In this document: piece by piece, positions 21,538 to 34,700 of the stretch | How the letters are laid out: each line of letters starts with the position of its first letter | Position numbering within the stretch: position 1 is the stretch's first letter | Assembly: GCA_946902875.1 (NCBI GenBank) | Contig: OX336343.1 | Coordinates: forward strand, 7,801,754 to 7,865,753 | Direction: 5' to 3' | DNA length: 64,000 nucleotides | DNA from: Nematopogon swammerdamellus | Lineage: Eukaryota > Arthropoda > Insecta > Lepidoptera > Adelidae | Made by a program: the position numbers and the translations under genes | Notes under the pieces: generated by a model | Told to the model about the DNA's origin: nothing | The model's database searches: none | Seen by the model: only the letters and a program-made list of their open reading frames with translations

Positions 21538-22671
21538 CACGGTGGTTCAGAATTGAAAAAAAATGGACATAGGGCTGTGGACGTTTCATAACACATTGTT
21601 ATAGCACATTTTATTTGGCTAGCTATATATTGACACATATCTTAACCGCAATGTTGTAGACTGAACCATACTCAAGATATAATTTTTTCAATTTTTTTTT
21701 GTATGGAAGAAAACATGTTTTATTTTTTTCCAAAAAAGTTCCCCTAGTAAGACATTCAATACCACATGGACATTAAAGGTATTATGGAAACATATCATAT
21801 ATAAAATATCCAGCTGCTACCTTTTGCTTCTTTTCAAGATTAGAAAAGTTTTATAATTTTTTGTATGGAAGAAAACACATTATATTTTTTTCAGTAAAAA
21901 TTGCCATGGAAAGACCTTTGATACTAATTAGACATTAAAGGTATTATAGAAACCTATCATATATAAAATATCCAGCTACTATGTTTTGCTTCTTTTCGAG
22001 ATAACAAAAGATTTATAATTTTTTGTGAAGAAAAAAAAACACTTGAAATTGTTTTCCGTATAATTCCACTGAGTACATATGTAACACTAAATAATGATTA
22101 AAGATATTATTGAAATCTATCATATATAAAATATTCAGCTACTATCTTTTTCTTCTTTTTGAGATATCCTTAGTTTTATGATTATTTGTAAAGAAAAAAC
22201 ACATATTTTTTCCATAAAAGTTCCACTGATTACATGTATATGTATGAAACTAAATAAGCATTAAAGATATTGTTGTAAACTATCATATTTAAAGTATTTA
22301 GCTAAAATTTCCGACTATTCTGCAAGATAACACAAGTTTTATGATTTTTTGTAAGAAAAAAAAAACGTTTTTAACAGTTTTCCCTCACTATATCTTTAAC
22401 ATTTCATGGATATTAAAGGTTATCTATTATATATATAAATAAATATCTTGGTCACACTTCTTGCGTACTACTGAAAGAATAACAATGTTTTTATAAAATT
22501 GTGATTGAAAATATGAGGTTGCCGCTCTAGCGTCTTAATCAAGTAGACATCTAACAGTACTCTAGCGCCAAATTACTTAGCGACTGATAAGAGCCTAATC
22601 CTTTAAGCTTGCCAACCCGAACACCAATCACAGCGCAAAAAAAAAATTTTTTTCAATTCTGAACCACCGTG
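21538..22671. mobile_element. Transib-like non-autonomous element (1134 bp)
   Basis: Terminal inverted repeats CACGGTGGTTCAGAATTG run at least 24 bp. They are flanked by a 5-bp direct repeat CGACA (21533-21537 and 22672-22676). Transib elements are known for 5-bp GC-rich duplications and CAC-starting ends resembling the V(D)J heptamer. The interior has about five imperfect tandem units of roughly 160 bp (TCATATATAAAATATCCAGC). No transposase is present. Confidence 0.6.
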
Positions 22672-23136
22672 CGACAGTACCTATTAAATATTCTGTGATT
22701 TAGCGTAGAAATACCGAAGATGAAACAGCCAATTGCCAACATAAAAAAAATAAAAAAGAAGAAAAAAAAATTATTGACGTTTTTCGAAATTTCATGGCGG
22801 AAAAATAGACTTATATCAAAATTATTTGTTTTCTCTATGTGAGAAGTAGTACTTATTTATTACCGTGGATCTTTCAAGACTTGATATTGGCGCAATAAGT
22901 CGAACGTATATCGGCTAATCGCCAGAAATAAAAAGAAGAAGAAGAAGAAATAGACTTTAGAATAATTCTGATCTAATCACAGCAGTCAAGGATATTGAAA
23001 GTAACACATTCTGGAAAACCCGAATTTTCTCATAGAAAATATTTACGAAAAAAGCATTAGCTTGCGTGCAAATTGTTAAAAATATTATTTTATAAGTGTA
23101 AAAATCGTAAGTAAGTAGCTTAAATACATAAGTAGA

Positions 23137-24720
23137 ATGGTGCTGGAGGTAAAAAAACCGCCTGACCCTCCCGATATTCGGTCTAGTATTCCGCCGATGT
23201 ATGATTCGCAACTAGGCCCCAACCCTCTTATTACTGGTTCTGGTATTGTTACTCTTTCGGCAACAGATTTGCCCGTAGCGGAGTATGTCACCATTGAAGA
23301 TTCAACGCAACGAGTACAGGGATTGACAGGAGGCAAAATGAAATGGCGTAAACAGGCCGAGCGTAAGCGCAGGCGGCGGGAGGTTCGTCTTGCGGATAAG
23401 AGCAGTACCACCAGCTCTGACTCCGAGACGACCTCCTGTCATACAGTCAAGTCAACAGAAAGTGTTGCCATCACTCCACAAAAAACTCCTGCTGAAGTGA
23501 CTCCCCCTCTCACTTATAGGGCTCATGATCGGGCTCCATTTGTAGTGCATGTTCAACGGGTGGAGACAGACCCCTCGTCAGGGGCTGTGCTCCACCCAAT
23601 AAATTTCGGTAAGTTTCTTAAACAATCTGCATTCCGCGGTATCAAGGACGGAGGGGTTGCGCGCGCTGGGCGCAATCGGGTCTCCGTAGAATTCATTTCA
23701 GGAATATTTGCGAATACTTTTTTAAATAATATACACCAACATCATCTCAAGTATAAGGCGTTTGTTCCTTCATTTAACGTTACTAGGCTCGGCGTGGTCA
23801 GGGGTGTCCCGACCGATACAACTCCTGAAGAGCTTCTGGAGGAACTTGGAGTCCCCGAGGGCGGGAAGATTCTAAAGGTCAGAAGGCTCAATTTTAAACA
23901 ATTTGTAGATGGCAACCCAGTGTGGAAACCCACCCAATCTGTTGTCCTGACCTTTGATGGTCAAACGCTCCCTTCTCGTGTCACTCTAATGTATAACTCC
24001 CTCCCGGTCGAGTTGTACAAGTACCCCACTATCCAGTGCTTCCAGTGTTGTCGATATGGACACACCAAGGTCCAGTGCCGTTCAAAGCCTCGTTGCTTCA
24101 AGTGTGCTCAGCCACACTCTGGGGACGAATGTAACCTAAAAGAGGAAGACTCTTGTTGTTTTTACTGTCAAGGGAATCATTTTTCAACAAGTAAAAAATG
24201 TCCAGAACGCTCTAGACAGGAGAACATTAAGTCCATAATGGCTCAAGAGGCTATTTCTTACGCAGAGGCTGCCAGTCGTTTCTCGGCTCCTAAGCGGTCA
24301 TATGCAGATGTTGCTTCGTCCTCAACCTTCTCCCAGGCCCGTAAACCCGTGAGCTCAAAAATTAATAATCCTTCCATTCCGATCTCTTCTTACAGGAAAA
24401 CTGTAACTTCTCCTCCTCGTGTTCGTGCCCCTCTTCCACAGGGTTACGACAAGAAGGCTCATCAAAAAATCCTGAATGACTTTAATTCTACCACGTACCA
24501 AGATGGGTGTGCCTATCCATCTCAGAATTCGCCGAGACCAGGGAATTTTGTCGACCTTGGGGACATCCATGGTCTATTTATTTCCTTTTTAAATTTTTTA
24601 AAATCAACAAATACTTTACCGTACCACGCTGCTCCCAGTACGCAAACCTCTCTCTCTCTCACTGCCAACGATGGCTCACTTCGAGTCAATTCTTCAGTGG
24701 AATTGCCGAAGTCTGACTAA
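23137..24720 (+). CDS. LINE ORF1, nucleic-acid-binding Gag-like protein, 527 aa
   Basis: An open frame from ATG to TAA. The N-terminal third is basic and Ser/Thr-rich. The middle holds an RRM-like region (VTRLGVVRGVPTDTTPEELL), then three CCHC zinc knuckles: CFQCCRYGHTKVQC, CFKCAQPHSGDEC and CFYCQGNHFSTSKKC (about residues 302-356). A SYADVASSS-type motif follows, common in I and Jockey ORF1 proteins. In the family this protein coats the element RNA and acts as a chaperone in target-primed reverse transcription. ORF1 overlaps ORF2 by 50 bp in another frame, the usual arrangement for these elements. The frame is intact. Confidence 0.85.
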   Translation: MVLEVKKPPDPPDIRSSIPPMYDSQLGPNPLITGSGIVTLSATDLPVAEYVTIEDSTQRVQGLTGGKMKWRKQAERKRRRREVRLADKSSTTSSDSETTSCHTVKSTESVAITPQKTPAEVTPPLTYRAHDRAPFVVHVQRVETDPSSGAVLHPINFGKFLKQSAFRGIKDGGVARAGRNRVSVEFISGIFANTFLNNIHQHHLKYKAFVPSFNVTRLGVVRGVPTDTTPEELLEELGVPEGGKILKVRRLNFKQFVDGNPVWKPTQSVVLTFDGQTLPSRVTLMYNSLPVELYKYPTIQCFQCCRYGHTKVQCRSKPRCFKCAQPHSGDECNLKEEDSCCFYCQGNHFSTSKKCPERSRQENIKSIMAQEAISYAEAASRFSAPKRSYADVASSSTFSQARKPVSSKINNPSIPISSYRKTVTSPPRVRAPLPQGYDKKAHQKILNDFNSTTYQDGCAYPSQNSPRPGNFVDLGDIHGLFISFLNFLKSTNTLPYHAAPSTQTSLSLTANDGSLRVNSSVELPKSD

Positions 24721-27700
24721 AAATAAATCAGATTTTCTTTTTCTTTTGAATAAATTTAAACCTATCGTGTCTGCAGTCTCGGAGACTTGGCTCAAGCCAG
24801 GCACTCATTTTAGAGTTCCTGGCTATGTCAGTCTTCGGGACGATAGAGACGATGGGAAAGGCGGTTGCGCCTTATTTGTAAATAATAAAATTCCCTTCTC
24901 CATCATAACACTTCCTCCCCTCAGAGATGGTATTAATGCCGTCGCTGTGGGGGTGAAGGGTTACTCATTTATTTCTATTTATATCCCTTATCCTTCATCA
25001 TCATCACTTACTGCCTTGAAGTTACTGTTTGAATCCGTTCCTAAACCTTTTCTCCTTCTCGGTGATCTAAACTGTCATCATACAATGTGGGGTTCATTCG
25101 AGAGCGACTTAGCTGGAAACAGGTTGGTTGATATTTTGGATGAACTCAATATTTGTGTACTTAATGACGGGTCACCGACCCGTCGCACCTCTCCCTTTCA
25201 GAATCCTAGTGCGGTTGATTTGTCTTTATGTTCCCCGGTGCTGGCATCACTTCTCTCCTGGAGGACTCTCGTCAGCACACATGGGAGTGATCACTTTCCA
25301 ATTATCTTGTCCCTTCCCTTGTCTGGATTCATTAGCCCTGATCAACCTCTTCCTTTACTAAAGTACCGATTAGACAGAGCTGATTGGTCCAGCTTTAGCT
25401 CAGCAGTTGAAGATAGTATCATATGTCTACCTATTCCTACAGCACATAACGTATTATCTTGTTATTCACAGTTTGTTGTTACTCTCACTCGGGTTGCTGA
25501 TGAAATTTTCCCTATTAAACAGTTCAAACCTCTCCGCTCGTCTCCCCCCTGGTGGGATTCCGACTGTACTGAATCGATTCGCTCCCGAAATGAAGGCGAG
25601 AGAAAATATGCACAGGACATGTCTTGGCATAATTACTTGGAACTTCAGAAAACTCAGGCAAAAACCAAACGTACTCTTCTGGAAAAAAAACGTTTGGGCT
25701 GGAAACGTTTCTGTTCATCCATCTCTCCATCTACTCCATCCAGTCTTGTCTGGCGGAATGTAAAGAGATACCGTTCCGCTTTTATTGAAAACTCAAATTA
25801 TAAAGCTCCTTCTGATTTATGGAAGGATTCTTTTTTAAATAAACTAGCTCCTTCATCAGCTCCTCGGTTTGAAGAATTACCTTTATTATATGCTTCTCCT
25901 CCTTCCAGTTCTCCCATAGATGCCCCTTTTTTGCTCAGAGAACTTAAGATAGTTACTGATCATGTCAGGGACTCTTCGCCTGGTTTAGATGGTATCCCAT
26001 ATTCTTTCCTTACGCATGCTAGTGATACCACACTTAACTATTACCTCCAAATCATTAACATTATTGTTGAGACAGGTTTAATTCCAGTTGATTGGAAAAG
26101 ACAATTAATTATTCCCATTCTCAAGCCGCAGAAAGACCCCAATGACGGATCATCTTATCGTCCTATTGCCCTTTCAGCCACTCTCTTAAAGATTACAGAA
26201 CATTTGGTGAAGAACAGGCTGGAGTGGCTGTTGGAAAATTGAGGCCTTTTGGCCAAAAGCCAATTTGGTTTTAGAAAAGGCAAGAGCACCATGGACAGTC
26301 TTTCCATATTCAGTACGGATATCCGTCTTTCATTTAGCCGTAATGAATCAATTGTCGCTGCCTTTTTGGACATTTCAGCCGCTTATGACAATGTCTTACT
26401 TCCGATTCTCAGACAGAAATTGATTCATCTCAGAGTTCCAGTTAAATTTGTTTCTTTTATCTTAAATATACTTACTGAGAGAACCATAGTTCTTCGGTCT
26501 GAAGGGGTTGTGACTGATGCCCGAGTTGTTTGGAAGGGTCTGCCCCAAGGTTCAGTCCTGAGTCCCCTTTTATACAACTTGTATACCCACGACCTTGACA
26601 GAGCTATAAATCCCTTTGGTCGAGTTCTGCAGTATGCCGATGATTTACTTATTTATGCTTCTCATAAATTAATTCCGGAGGCTGCTGGCTCAGTCAATCG
26701 TTCCATCTTTTCCTTGTCATCGTGGCTTGATACTCATGGACTAGACTTATCTGCGTCCAAGAGTTCCATAGTAGTATTTTCTAGGAAAAGACTCATTCCT
26801 CGAATAGATGTATTTTATAAAAATGTCCGCATTCCCACTTCTAATCAGACCAAATTCTTAGGCGTTATTTTAGACTCTAAAATGTCTGGTTCTCCTCACG
26901 TTGAACATATAGTTACAAAATGTGAAAAAAACATTAACATATTACGAACTCTTGCTGGAGTGTGGTGGGGAGCTCATCCATTTTCATTAAAATTAATTTA
27001 CAATGCGATCATACGGAGTCATCTTGATTATGGAACTTTCATATTGGAACCTTCAAACAAATCTGCTATGCAGAAGCTTGATCGTATCCAATCCAAGTGC
27101 CTCCGCATCATAACGGGAGCTATGAAATCCAGTCCAATCAACGCCCTTCAGGTTGAGTGTGTAGACCCTCCTTTGTTTTTACGTCGTCAGTTTCTGGCTG
27201 ACAGATTTCTATTTAAGGCCATACAAATTTCGAATCATCCACTTATCCCCAAATTACGACTTCTTTCAAAATTTTCATTTGAAAAACCCTACTGGAATAA
27301 CAAGCCAGCTACTAGGCTAGTCCGTAGTTTTCGTAAATTTAATTATCTTCGAGCTCCAGTGCAACGATCTCTTCATCTTCCCCTATTCATGACTCCATAC
27401 GAGGCAGTCATATACAAACCAGATGTAATTAAAAATTTTGGTATAGACAAAGATTCTAAAAAAGCTGATAAATTATTTAATTTGCTCATCTCCAAAAATT
27501 GGCAAGGTTGGGATCTTATCTTTACAGATGCTTCAAAATTATCAGAGAAAGGTAGTGTAGGGGCTGCTGTATATCATAAATCCAGCAATACTTATCAAAT
27601 AATTAAATGTCCACCGGAGACTACAGTCTATACGGGAGAGTGCACAGCTTTACTGGAAGCAGTAAAATTTGTGCATCTGTTTAAAAAATTAGAAAAAGTT

Positions 27701-28384
27701 ATCATATTTACAGATTCACTTAGTGCTCTACAGGCCCTAGTGCAAAACCCTTTTTACTCCAAATTACATAATCCCATAATTTTCAATATAAAGAATTTAA
27801 TTTTCAATTGTCTTAATAAAAAACAAATCACCCTGGCTTGGATTCCGTCTCACTGTGGCATCGCAGGCAATGAGCGTGCTGATGCCCTTGCTAAGGAGGC
27901 TGTGGTGCGAGGGGATAAATTTCCCTATGTCAATTATTCACACGATCTGGTTTCTCTCTCTCAAACATATTTATCTCAATCTTGGACTAATGTCTGGAAA
28001 TCATCCAGTAAACACAAAGGCTCTCATTATGCACAATTTCAGACAAATATTCCAGCCCGACCATGGTTCTATAAGCTAAACGTCTCGAAATTTGCCACTT
28101 CTGTAATCTGCAGACTTAGGCTCGGTCACTGTTGTACTCCAGTTCACCTGGCCAGGCTCCGTATTCTCGACTCTTCCATTTGCGAATGTGGTCTGGAAGA
28201 GGGAGATCTTAATCATATTTTTTTTTCCTGTCCCTTAAATAATAATTCTCCGCCACTGTACTCTTCTTTATCAATTCTTAAGGTTCCCCTCCCCACTAAC
28301 ATTAATTGCTTACTGTTGATTAATAATGTTAAAATTTTGAAATTATTAGCTAAATTTATTGTTGATAACAATATAAAATTGTAA
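24671..28384 (+). pseudogene. LINE ORF2: endonuclease, reverse transcriptase, RNase H, one internal stop
   Basis: One frame of 1236 sense codons broken by a single TGA at 26240-26242. Order of domains: apurinic-type endonuclease (ILQWNCRSLTKNKS at the start, LLGDLNCHHTMWGS, GSDHFPIILS), reverse transcriptase (SPGLDGIPYSFL, GLPQGSVLSPLLYNLY, QYADDLLIY with the YADD active site), RNase H (LIFTDASKLSEKGSVGAAVY, VIIFTDSLSALQAL, LAWIPSHCGIAGNERADAL) and a C-terminal Cys-His segment (CECGLEEGDLNHIFFSC). The presence of RNase H points to the I-like branch rather than typical Jockey. The stop falls in the finger part of the RT before the QFGFRKGKST motif, so this copy should not move on its own unless the stop is read through. 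Confidence 0.85.
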
Positions 28385-28786
28385 GTGGGAATGATGATGA
28401 AGATTGTATATAAATTTTTTCATATTTGTTATAGTACTATTGTGTTTAGTTATAAGTTCTTTTACTATTTTCATGCACGCAAGCTACTCATTGTTAGCTT
28501 GGTTCGTAAGTATGCACGCGCGTTAAGTTAAACTTCATAATTTTTTCTGCTTTTATGTTAAACTGCTGTATGTTTTTTTTTTTATATCTTGTTGATGCAA
28601 CTACTAAAGACGTGACTATGGCTTAAATACGCTAAACTAAAAGCGCGTGATCGCCAAAAAAAAAAAAAAAAAAAAGAGTATTCTGTGCCTGAAATATGGT
28701 TTGTGTGTGTGTAAACAGGAAATATAGCAATGAAACTGAGGTGATTTAAAAGTACTTGAGCATTGTTTTAGTGCAATCTACTGAAC

Positions 28787-31700
28787 ATGGAGTCCTGGGC
28801 CAATGTAGTGTTCCACAGCTACTACAGCCTGCTTATTGTAATGGGGCTTTTGGTGGTGACGTACCATTTGCTACACGCGCTGCTTGGAGACGCGCGCTAC
28901 ACCCAGACGTCATACAACCCTAATGGACACACCTGGCGCAGTATTCAATGCAATAAGTCCGTTCCCTACAATATCCTGGTTAGTGCGTCTTTACTTTCCC
29001 TGCCTAATATGTAATATGAAATCTTATAATTTTGACAGGACAGTAGAACCCCAATCATCAAGACACCGGTTATCCGGCCTCTTATTTTAATAGCCCTATT
29101 CATCACAGGTAGTCGATAAGTAGTCATGTTACGAGTCGAATACATGGACGAGTGACTCGAGTTGAAAACATGTATAACTCGAGTTGCGACTCGAATACAA
29201 AAACTCGACTCGCTATAGATTTTCTATTTAGTCTTGGAGCCATTATTTAAGTCTTAATTAATGGATCCTTAAATAATTTTAAGACATTAAACCCTTTGGC
29301 TCTGGAAGCATTAACCAAAACAATCCTTCTGCTACACCAGGTGGCGCGCCGCGATCGGCGCCGGCGCATTACTCTCGAAAAAAAATCATTTTGGAAGATT
29401 TTTCCATAAAACTTTATGAAATAACATATGGATTGTATTTACATATAAATATTCTAGCTATAAATGGCATTTTTTTATTTACATTACGTATTCTAGGTGA
29501 CAAAATTATTTTGTAAAGTTGTTCTATGTGAAAATCGCGACCTCTCTCAGGTTTTTTTTTTATAAATTTATTAGACCGCCAATCGGTCATATAGTATTTT
29601 TATTATAAACACTAATAAATAACGGACGTAATCATACCTTTCTTGTGTATCAGCAGCCCCCCGTGTCGTTCACAATAAAATTTGTATGTGGAAACTTGTA
29701 TGGTTTGTATTATTTGTATGGAGAAAACTAGGTCACAAAAATTGCTTATTTCTCGTAAATGTACTGTATACTAACACTATACGGCATATATTATTTCAAC
29801 TACAGGAACTAAATAACACTTCTATCACCTCACTTTATCCAGAAAACGGATTTATATCGAGAAACAAGCCTCTAAAAACAGCCGAAATTGGTACCGAAAA
29901 GGAGGCATTTTCTTAGTATTTTTACGAAAAATTCAGATCAACTCAGCACAAACAAATGCACTCAATACATCCGGAATATAATGAAAAAGAGAAAAAACAT
30001 CACTTATGGGTTCATCTGCACAAAAAAACACTCAGCAAACCCGAAAACAGAAGAGCAACGTACAACGCCCTCCTATTATAACCGCTGTCTTGATGACACT
30101 GACAGGGCGGTAAATCTGACATTTCTCTATGGGGGAATGGTTGTCGCCTAAAGGGAAATTTATTCTACTATTTGAATTCGTCACTTTCAAATACACACGG
30201 CTAAGTGAGATAAAAGAATAAAATAATTTCGTTGGGGCCACCCAACAAAACAAAGAAAAAAAAGAAAGCGGCCGATATCGGCCGCTCCATTCGTAAAGGT
30301 ATAATGTATAAAGCGACCGATATCGGCCGCTCCAACGGCAAAAGGTTAAGAAGTTACTAATCTCGTTCGTACAGCGCGGCACCATTTCAATCAAATTAAT
30401 TCAACTGACTTGCCGCGTCACCCACTCACTCGACTCGAGTGCACTCGGACGACTGACTGAATGCGAATGTTGACGAACAAATACAAAATGCTCGCTCCGT
30501 GACTTGCGGCCTTGAGAGACTGACGGCGCCACGCCGACCGATCGACCAAACTCGAGTATACCGACTCGAGTCGAGCGAGTGATGAACGAGAGTGGCAGAC
30601 TGACTGACTGCATGTCCGTACGAATACGAGTTCGACTCGGTTTCACTGCGAATCCAACTCGAGTTGACGAGTTTTAGGCTTGACTCGAGTCATACGAGCA
30701 AGAACGTTAGATGTATGGACGTCGGACCTTCCCCGCGCCAGCGTAACACGATATTTGTAAAAACGTACAAATAATATTCGTTAACACCCAATCAGAGCGC
30801 GATACCACCCGATACCATCCAATCAGAGCGCGCGCCGTTCCCTCCGCTACCCGCGGAGCTCGGCGACGCTTGGTCTCATATAAGCATTGGACAATCCAAC
30901 GTCCAAACTCTTGCATACAAGTATTATCACTCGACTTGTTACAACGCTATCGATAAGTCCATGCACGCTAACTGTCGCAAGAGGGTAGTGGACAGGGGCG
31001 GAGGGCACGCGAGACTGAATATGTATCTTTACCACAATAAATACAAATATAAATGATGTATAACTCAACACAATGTTCTCATTATTCAATAAACCGGTAG
31101 TTTCAAGTTAACACTACAGTATGCAGCAGTAAATAATGTACATGTGCTTTAGAAAGAGGCAATCTGGTTGTAAAACATCTTTCTTTACTACAATAAATAC
31201 AAATATAAATTATGTATAACTCAACACAATGTTCTCATTATTCAATAAACCGGTAGTTTCAAGTTAACACTACAGTATGCAGCAGTAAATAATGTACATG
31301 TGCTTTAGAAAGAGGCAATCTGGTTGTAAAACATCTTTTCTGTTGCACTAACTCGCAAGTATCTGTGCGACAGCGACAACGCTCTACAACCGGATTGTTC
31401 ATTATTTACTGCGGCATACTGTACATACTTTTATTTTACTGTAAGATGGAGTATCCAGATTTTCGATTATAAGGACTACCCCTGGTCCCAATTAGTCCGG
31501 ATAATCAGGTTTCTACTGTATTTCATGGTAAAAAAAGCTTTGAAATTTAGGTTTATCACAGTGTAACATTGCCTGCATATATATAGAACGAGTTTCACTA
31601 TCAAATGTTTATCTAAATTTATAACAGAATGTGTACTATTGTATTGTATTGTATTGTAGTGTTCAGTATGCGATAAGCTGATGCTGCCGACGGTGGGACT

Positions 31701-34700
31701 GTTCTGCGAGTGTTGCGCGCTGAGCGCGTGCAAGCGCTGCCTGCGACGAGTCAACAGGCGGCCGGCTTGCAAGCCTGTCTCCCTGCCGCCCGAACAGACT
31801 CTGCTGCATCACTGGGTCAAGGGTGGGTAGAAGTGCTCGAATTGAACCGGAACGCACCCGAACTATTATATTGGACACCGGGTGGCTACAACGTACAACG
31901 GACCGTCTTGAGGTCTCAGTGCGGAGAATGGCCCACCCGTCTTCCCAAGAGGCTGGGCAGCAAACAACAACAACAACAACCGGGTGGCTAAGCTCAAGTG
32001 GCAGTGGGCTGGGCACGTTAGCCGAAGAGACGATGACCGTTGGAGTAACCGTGTCCTACACTGGCGGCCGTGGACAGGAAAACGGAGTGTGGGAAGACCA
32101 CCCGCCAGGTGGGACGACGACATTAAGTACGCCGGCGGAAATCAGTGGTTCCGTATCGCTGAAGGCCGGGAGGACTGGAGGAAAATTGGAGAGGCGTATG
32201 TCCAGCAGTGGACGCTTACACGCTGACTGACTGACTGACTGACTGCACCCGAACGCCGTTCTGTTTCGTGAAATCACCGTTCGGTTTCGTAAAAGTTTTC
32301 CTCTTGTCTTTCTGGCTCACAAAGCTGATTATTATTTACACTGCTCCCGCTTTTCAGTACAAAAAAGGTAAAATTTGACCAATCTCAGTGTCACTCTTTG
32401 CAACTGTGTGTGTTCAGTGTGCATTCGCTCGCATCTAATTGACCGGTCGGACCGTGGCGCGGTGATATGCGCAGGATAAACCCTCCCTCCGATCAGCCCG
32501 CCTCGTGCGGGGCATAATATAAAATATCGTAACACATAAGTTGATGTTTTTCGTCACTGCTCAGCTCTGATAATTGAGCGTGATGGATGACATTTGGCAC
32601 ATGCATTTTCTAGACATTTTTGAATTTATTGATGAAAACGTCACGATAATAGAAGCAACGGTTTTAACATGATGCACGGACAAACAGATAGACGTATGTC
32701 TGTCTGTTTGTCCGGACGAAAACATTTTCGAAACAGAGTTTTGTACCTACTTAGTTTCATTAATGTAAAACAATGTAATGTTTGTACCGTGTGGGGGCCG
32801 GTACTTTAAAAGAATAGCCCCAACGCATCTCTCCGCGTGTATGTCGTAAAAGGCGACTAAGGGATATGACTCCCTTCTTATATTACCAGGTGGTAGGGTT
32901 TAACCCGTCCGGGTTGATACCACCGCACTGAATGAAAGGTCGGTCGAAACGGCTACGTAAATAGTTTGTGTTTTCCGTCCAGTTCAGTGTAGCCGGCACG
33001 ACCTAAGGGAAGGACTGACGTGTCACCAAGTTCACCCGGTGTTATGGGCTGACATCACGGATGTTGTAGGTGATGTAGCCAACCGTGTCAGTTTCTATAA
33101 AAAAAACACAGCTAGAATGTTCAATTGAACGTCATAAAATATTTTCAGGAATATTATCGTACAGTTTGGGTTTAATCACACCAGGGACTTTTTGCAGTCA
33201 TCGCCGATTTGTGCGTAAAATATTTGAGACGCTCTGAGTTACGTGTGTTATAATTGTGAGTTTCGCCATTAAATTCAAAAGAATAAATATTCTAGCGTAC
33301 ATATTTATTTTTTATGCATAGGGCGATATGTTGCATCGTGTAGGTATCTAACGATGCCCATGGACATTCTGTGATGCACTTGGATTGCGAATGCCATGTC
33401 AGCCAGAAATATACCACTACTTCAAGCACAGATGCACAGTTATTCTTGTTTAGACAACAAACTTTAGTTGTTAGCTGCCAAAAAAAGAAAAAAGAATATA
33501 GTTACAAAAAATTACTTAATAACATCAAAGAATAAAATAGACAAACTAAAGGTAAAGCTACTCACACACGATACAGAGTCGTACACCAACAATAGGAGAC
33601 TGCATGCCACTTCCTAAATAGTAAGGTAACAGTTTTACATGTCATAGTGATGTTGATAGTGAATTTAATTTGAATTTAAATTTCATTGTGGCAGTGGGTT
33701 CGTCTCGGGACGAGTGCGTGGACCACACGGACAACTTGTTCCAGGACTACTACTGCTGCTGGTGTCAGCGAGTCAAACACTTCTCCTCCACTGGACCAGA
33801 CCCTACTAAGGTTATAGTTCCTCTGACTCACTAACTGTGTTAGTGATTGTACACTTTATACTTTATTGCCCACCTAATACACAAATATTTATTATTTCTT
33901 CAATTAACTTGTGGACTATTTGGGGAAGAAAAAACTAGTTGTATTCCGTTGTACTATTTTGTTACAAAACTCTAAAAAGCATTGAGTTAAAATTACATTC
34001 TTTGTTTGCTGGTTGGCCTCTCAAAACGGTCCTTTGTATGTATGATTCATAGTTATGAGGGCATACTTATTCAACCATTTCTGAAAACATTGCAGGTCTG
34101 CGACTATGGCGAATTTAGAAACATCATCATCCCACCGACCAGCGTGAGCTCTGTGAAAGAAATTATCACTATTAAACCACCGCCCAATTCCGAGTGGGAA
34201 CCAATAATCATTCTGGGTAAGCTCCACTCAAACGTATGTTTAGTCAGACGAAATAGTATATTAAACCCCAACATGAGACAACATAGCGCTTCCATAATAC
34301 AATAGCTATTTTCTTACTGCGTACAGTTTATTATTTTTTTTATGTAATCAGGTATGGGTGGCTCAGTCGGACGGGCCAAAGCGCATGCTCCGACCAGACA
34401 ATATCACCTCCGAGAAGGTAGGTGCCATACCGGAGAGTTCTCTGGATTGCTGGCTATACTGGACTAGACGAGAACACAGCCAAGGCTGCTATGCGGCCAT
34501 CTTACATCCAGTACGGTGGTACCAACCCAGTCGGCTTCAATTTGAGCCTACCACCTAGTAAGAGGCAAGGGAAGGGACCTACAGTTTTACACCAGTTCCG
34601 AACGGTGAAGCAGCGGGTGCAGGTATGCACGTAAATTTTTTCATCAGAAAAAACGCATAGGTACACGCCGAACGGATTCGAAACTCGGACCTCTCGCATG

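Larger units (their letters stand above)
22698..28678 (+). mobile_element. Near-complete non-LTR retrotransposon (I/Jockey-like), about 6 kb
   Basis: A 5' UTR of about 440 bp, ORF1 (23137-24720), overlapping ORF2 (24671-28384), a 3' UTR and a 20-A tail (28656-28675). A 9-bp direct repeat TATTCTGTG (22689-22697 and 28679-28687) is the likely target duplication. The 5' boundary depends on it. It inserted between the Transib-like element and the DGK gene. Confidence 0.75.

Noticed and set aside
31663..32230. Extra plus and minus frames around the RTE fragment
   Set aside because: Shadows of DGK exon 2 and of the RTE-like C-terminus in other frames.
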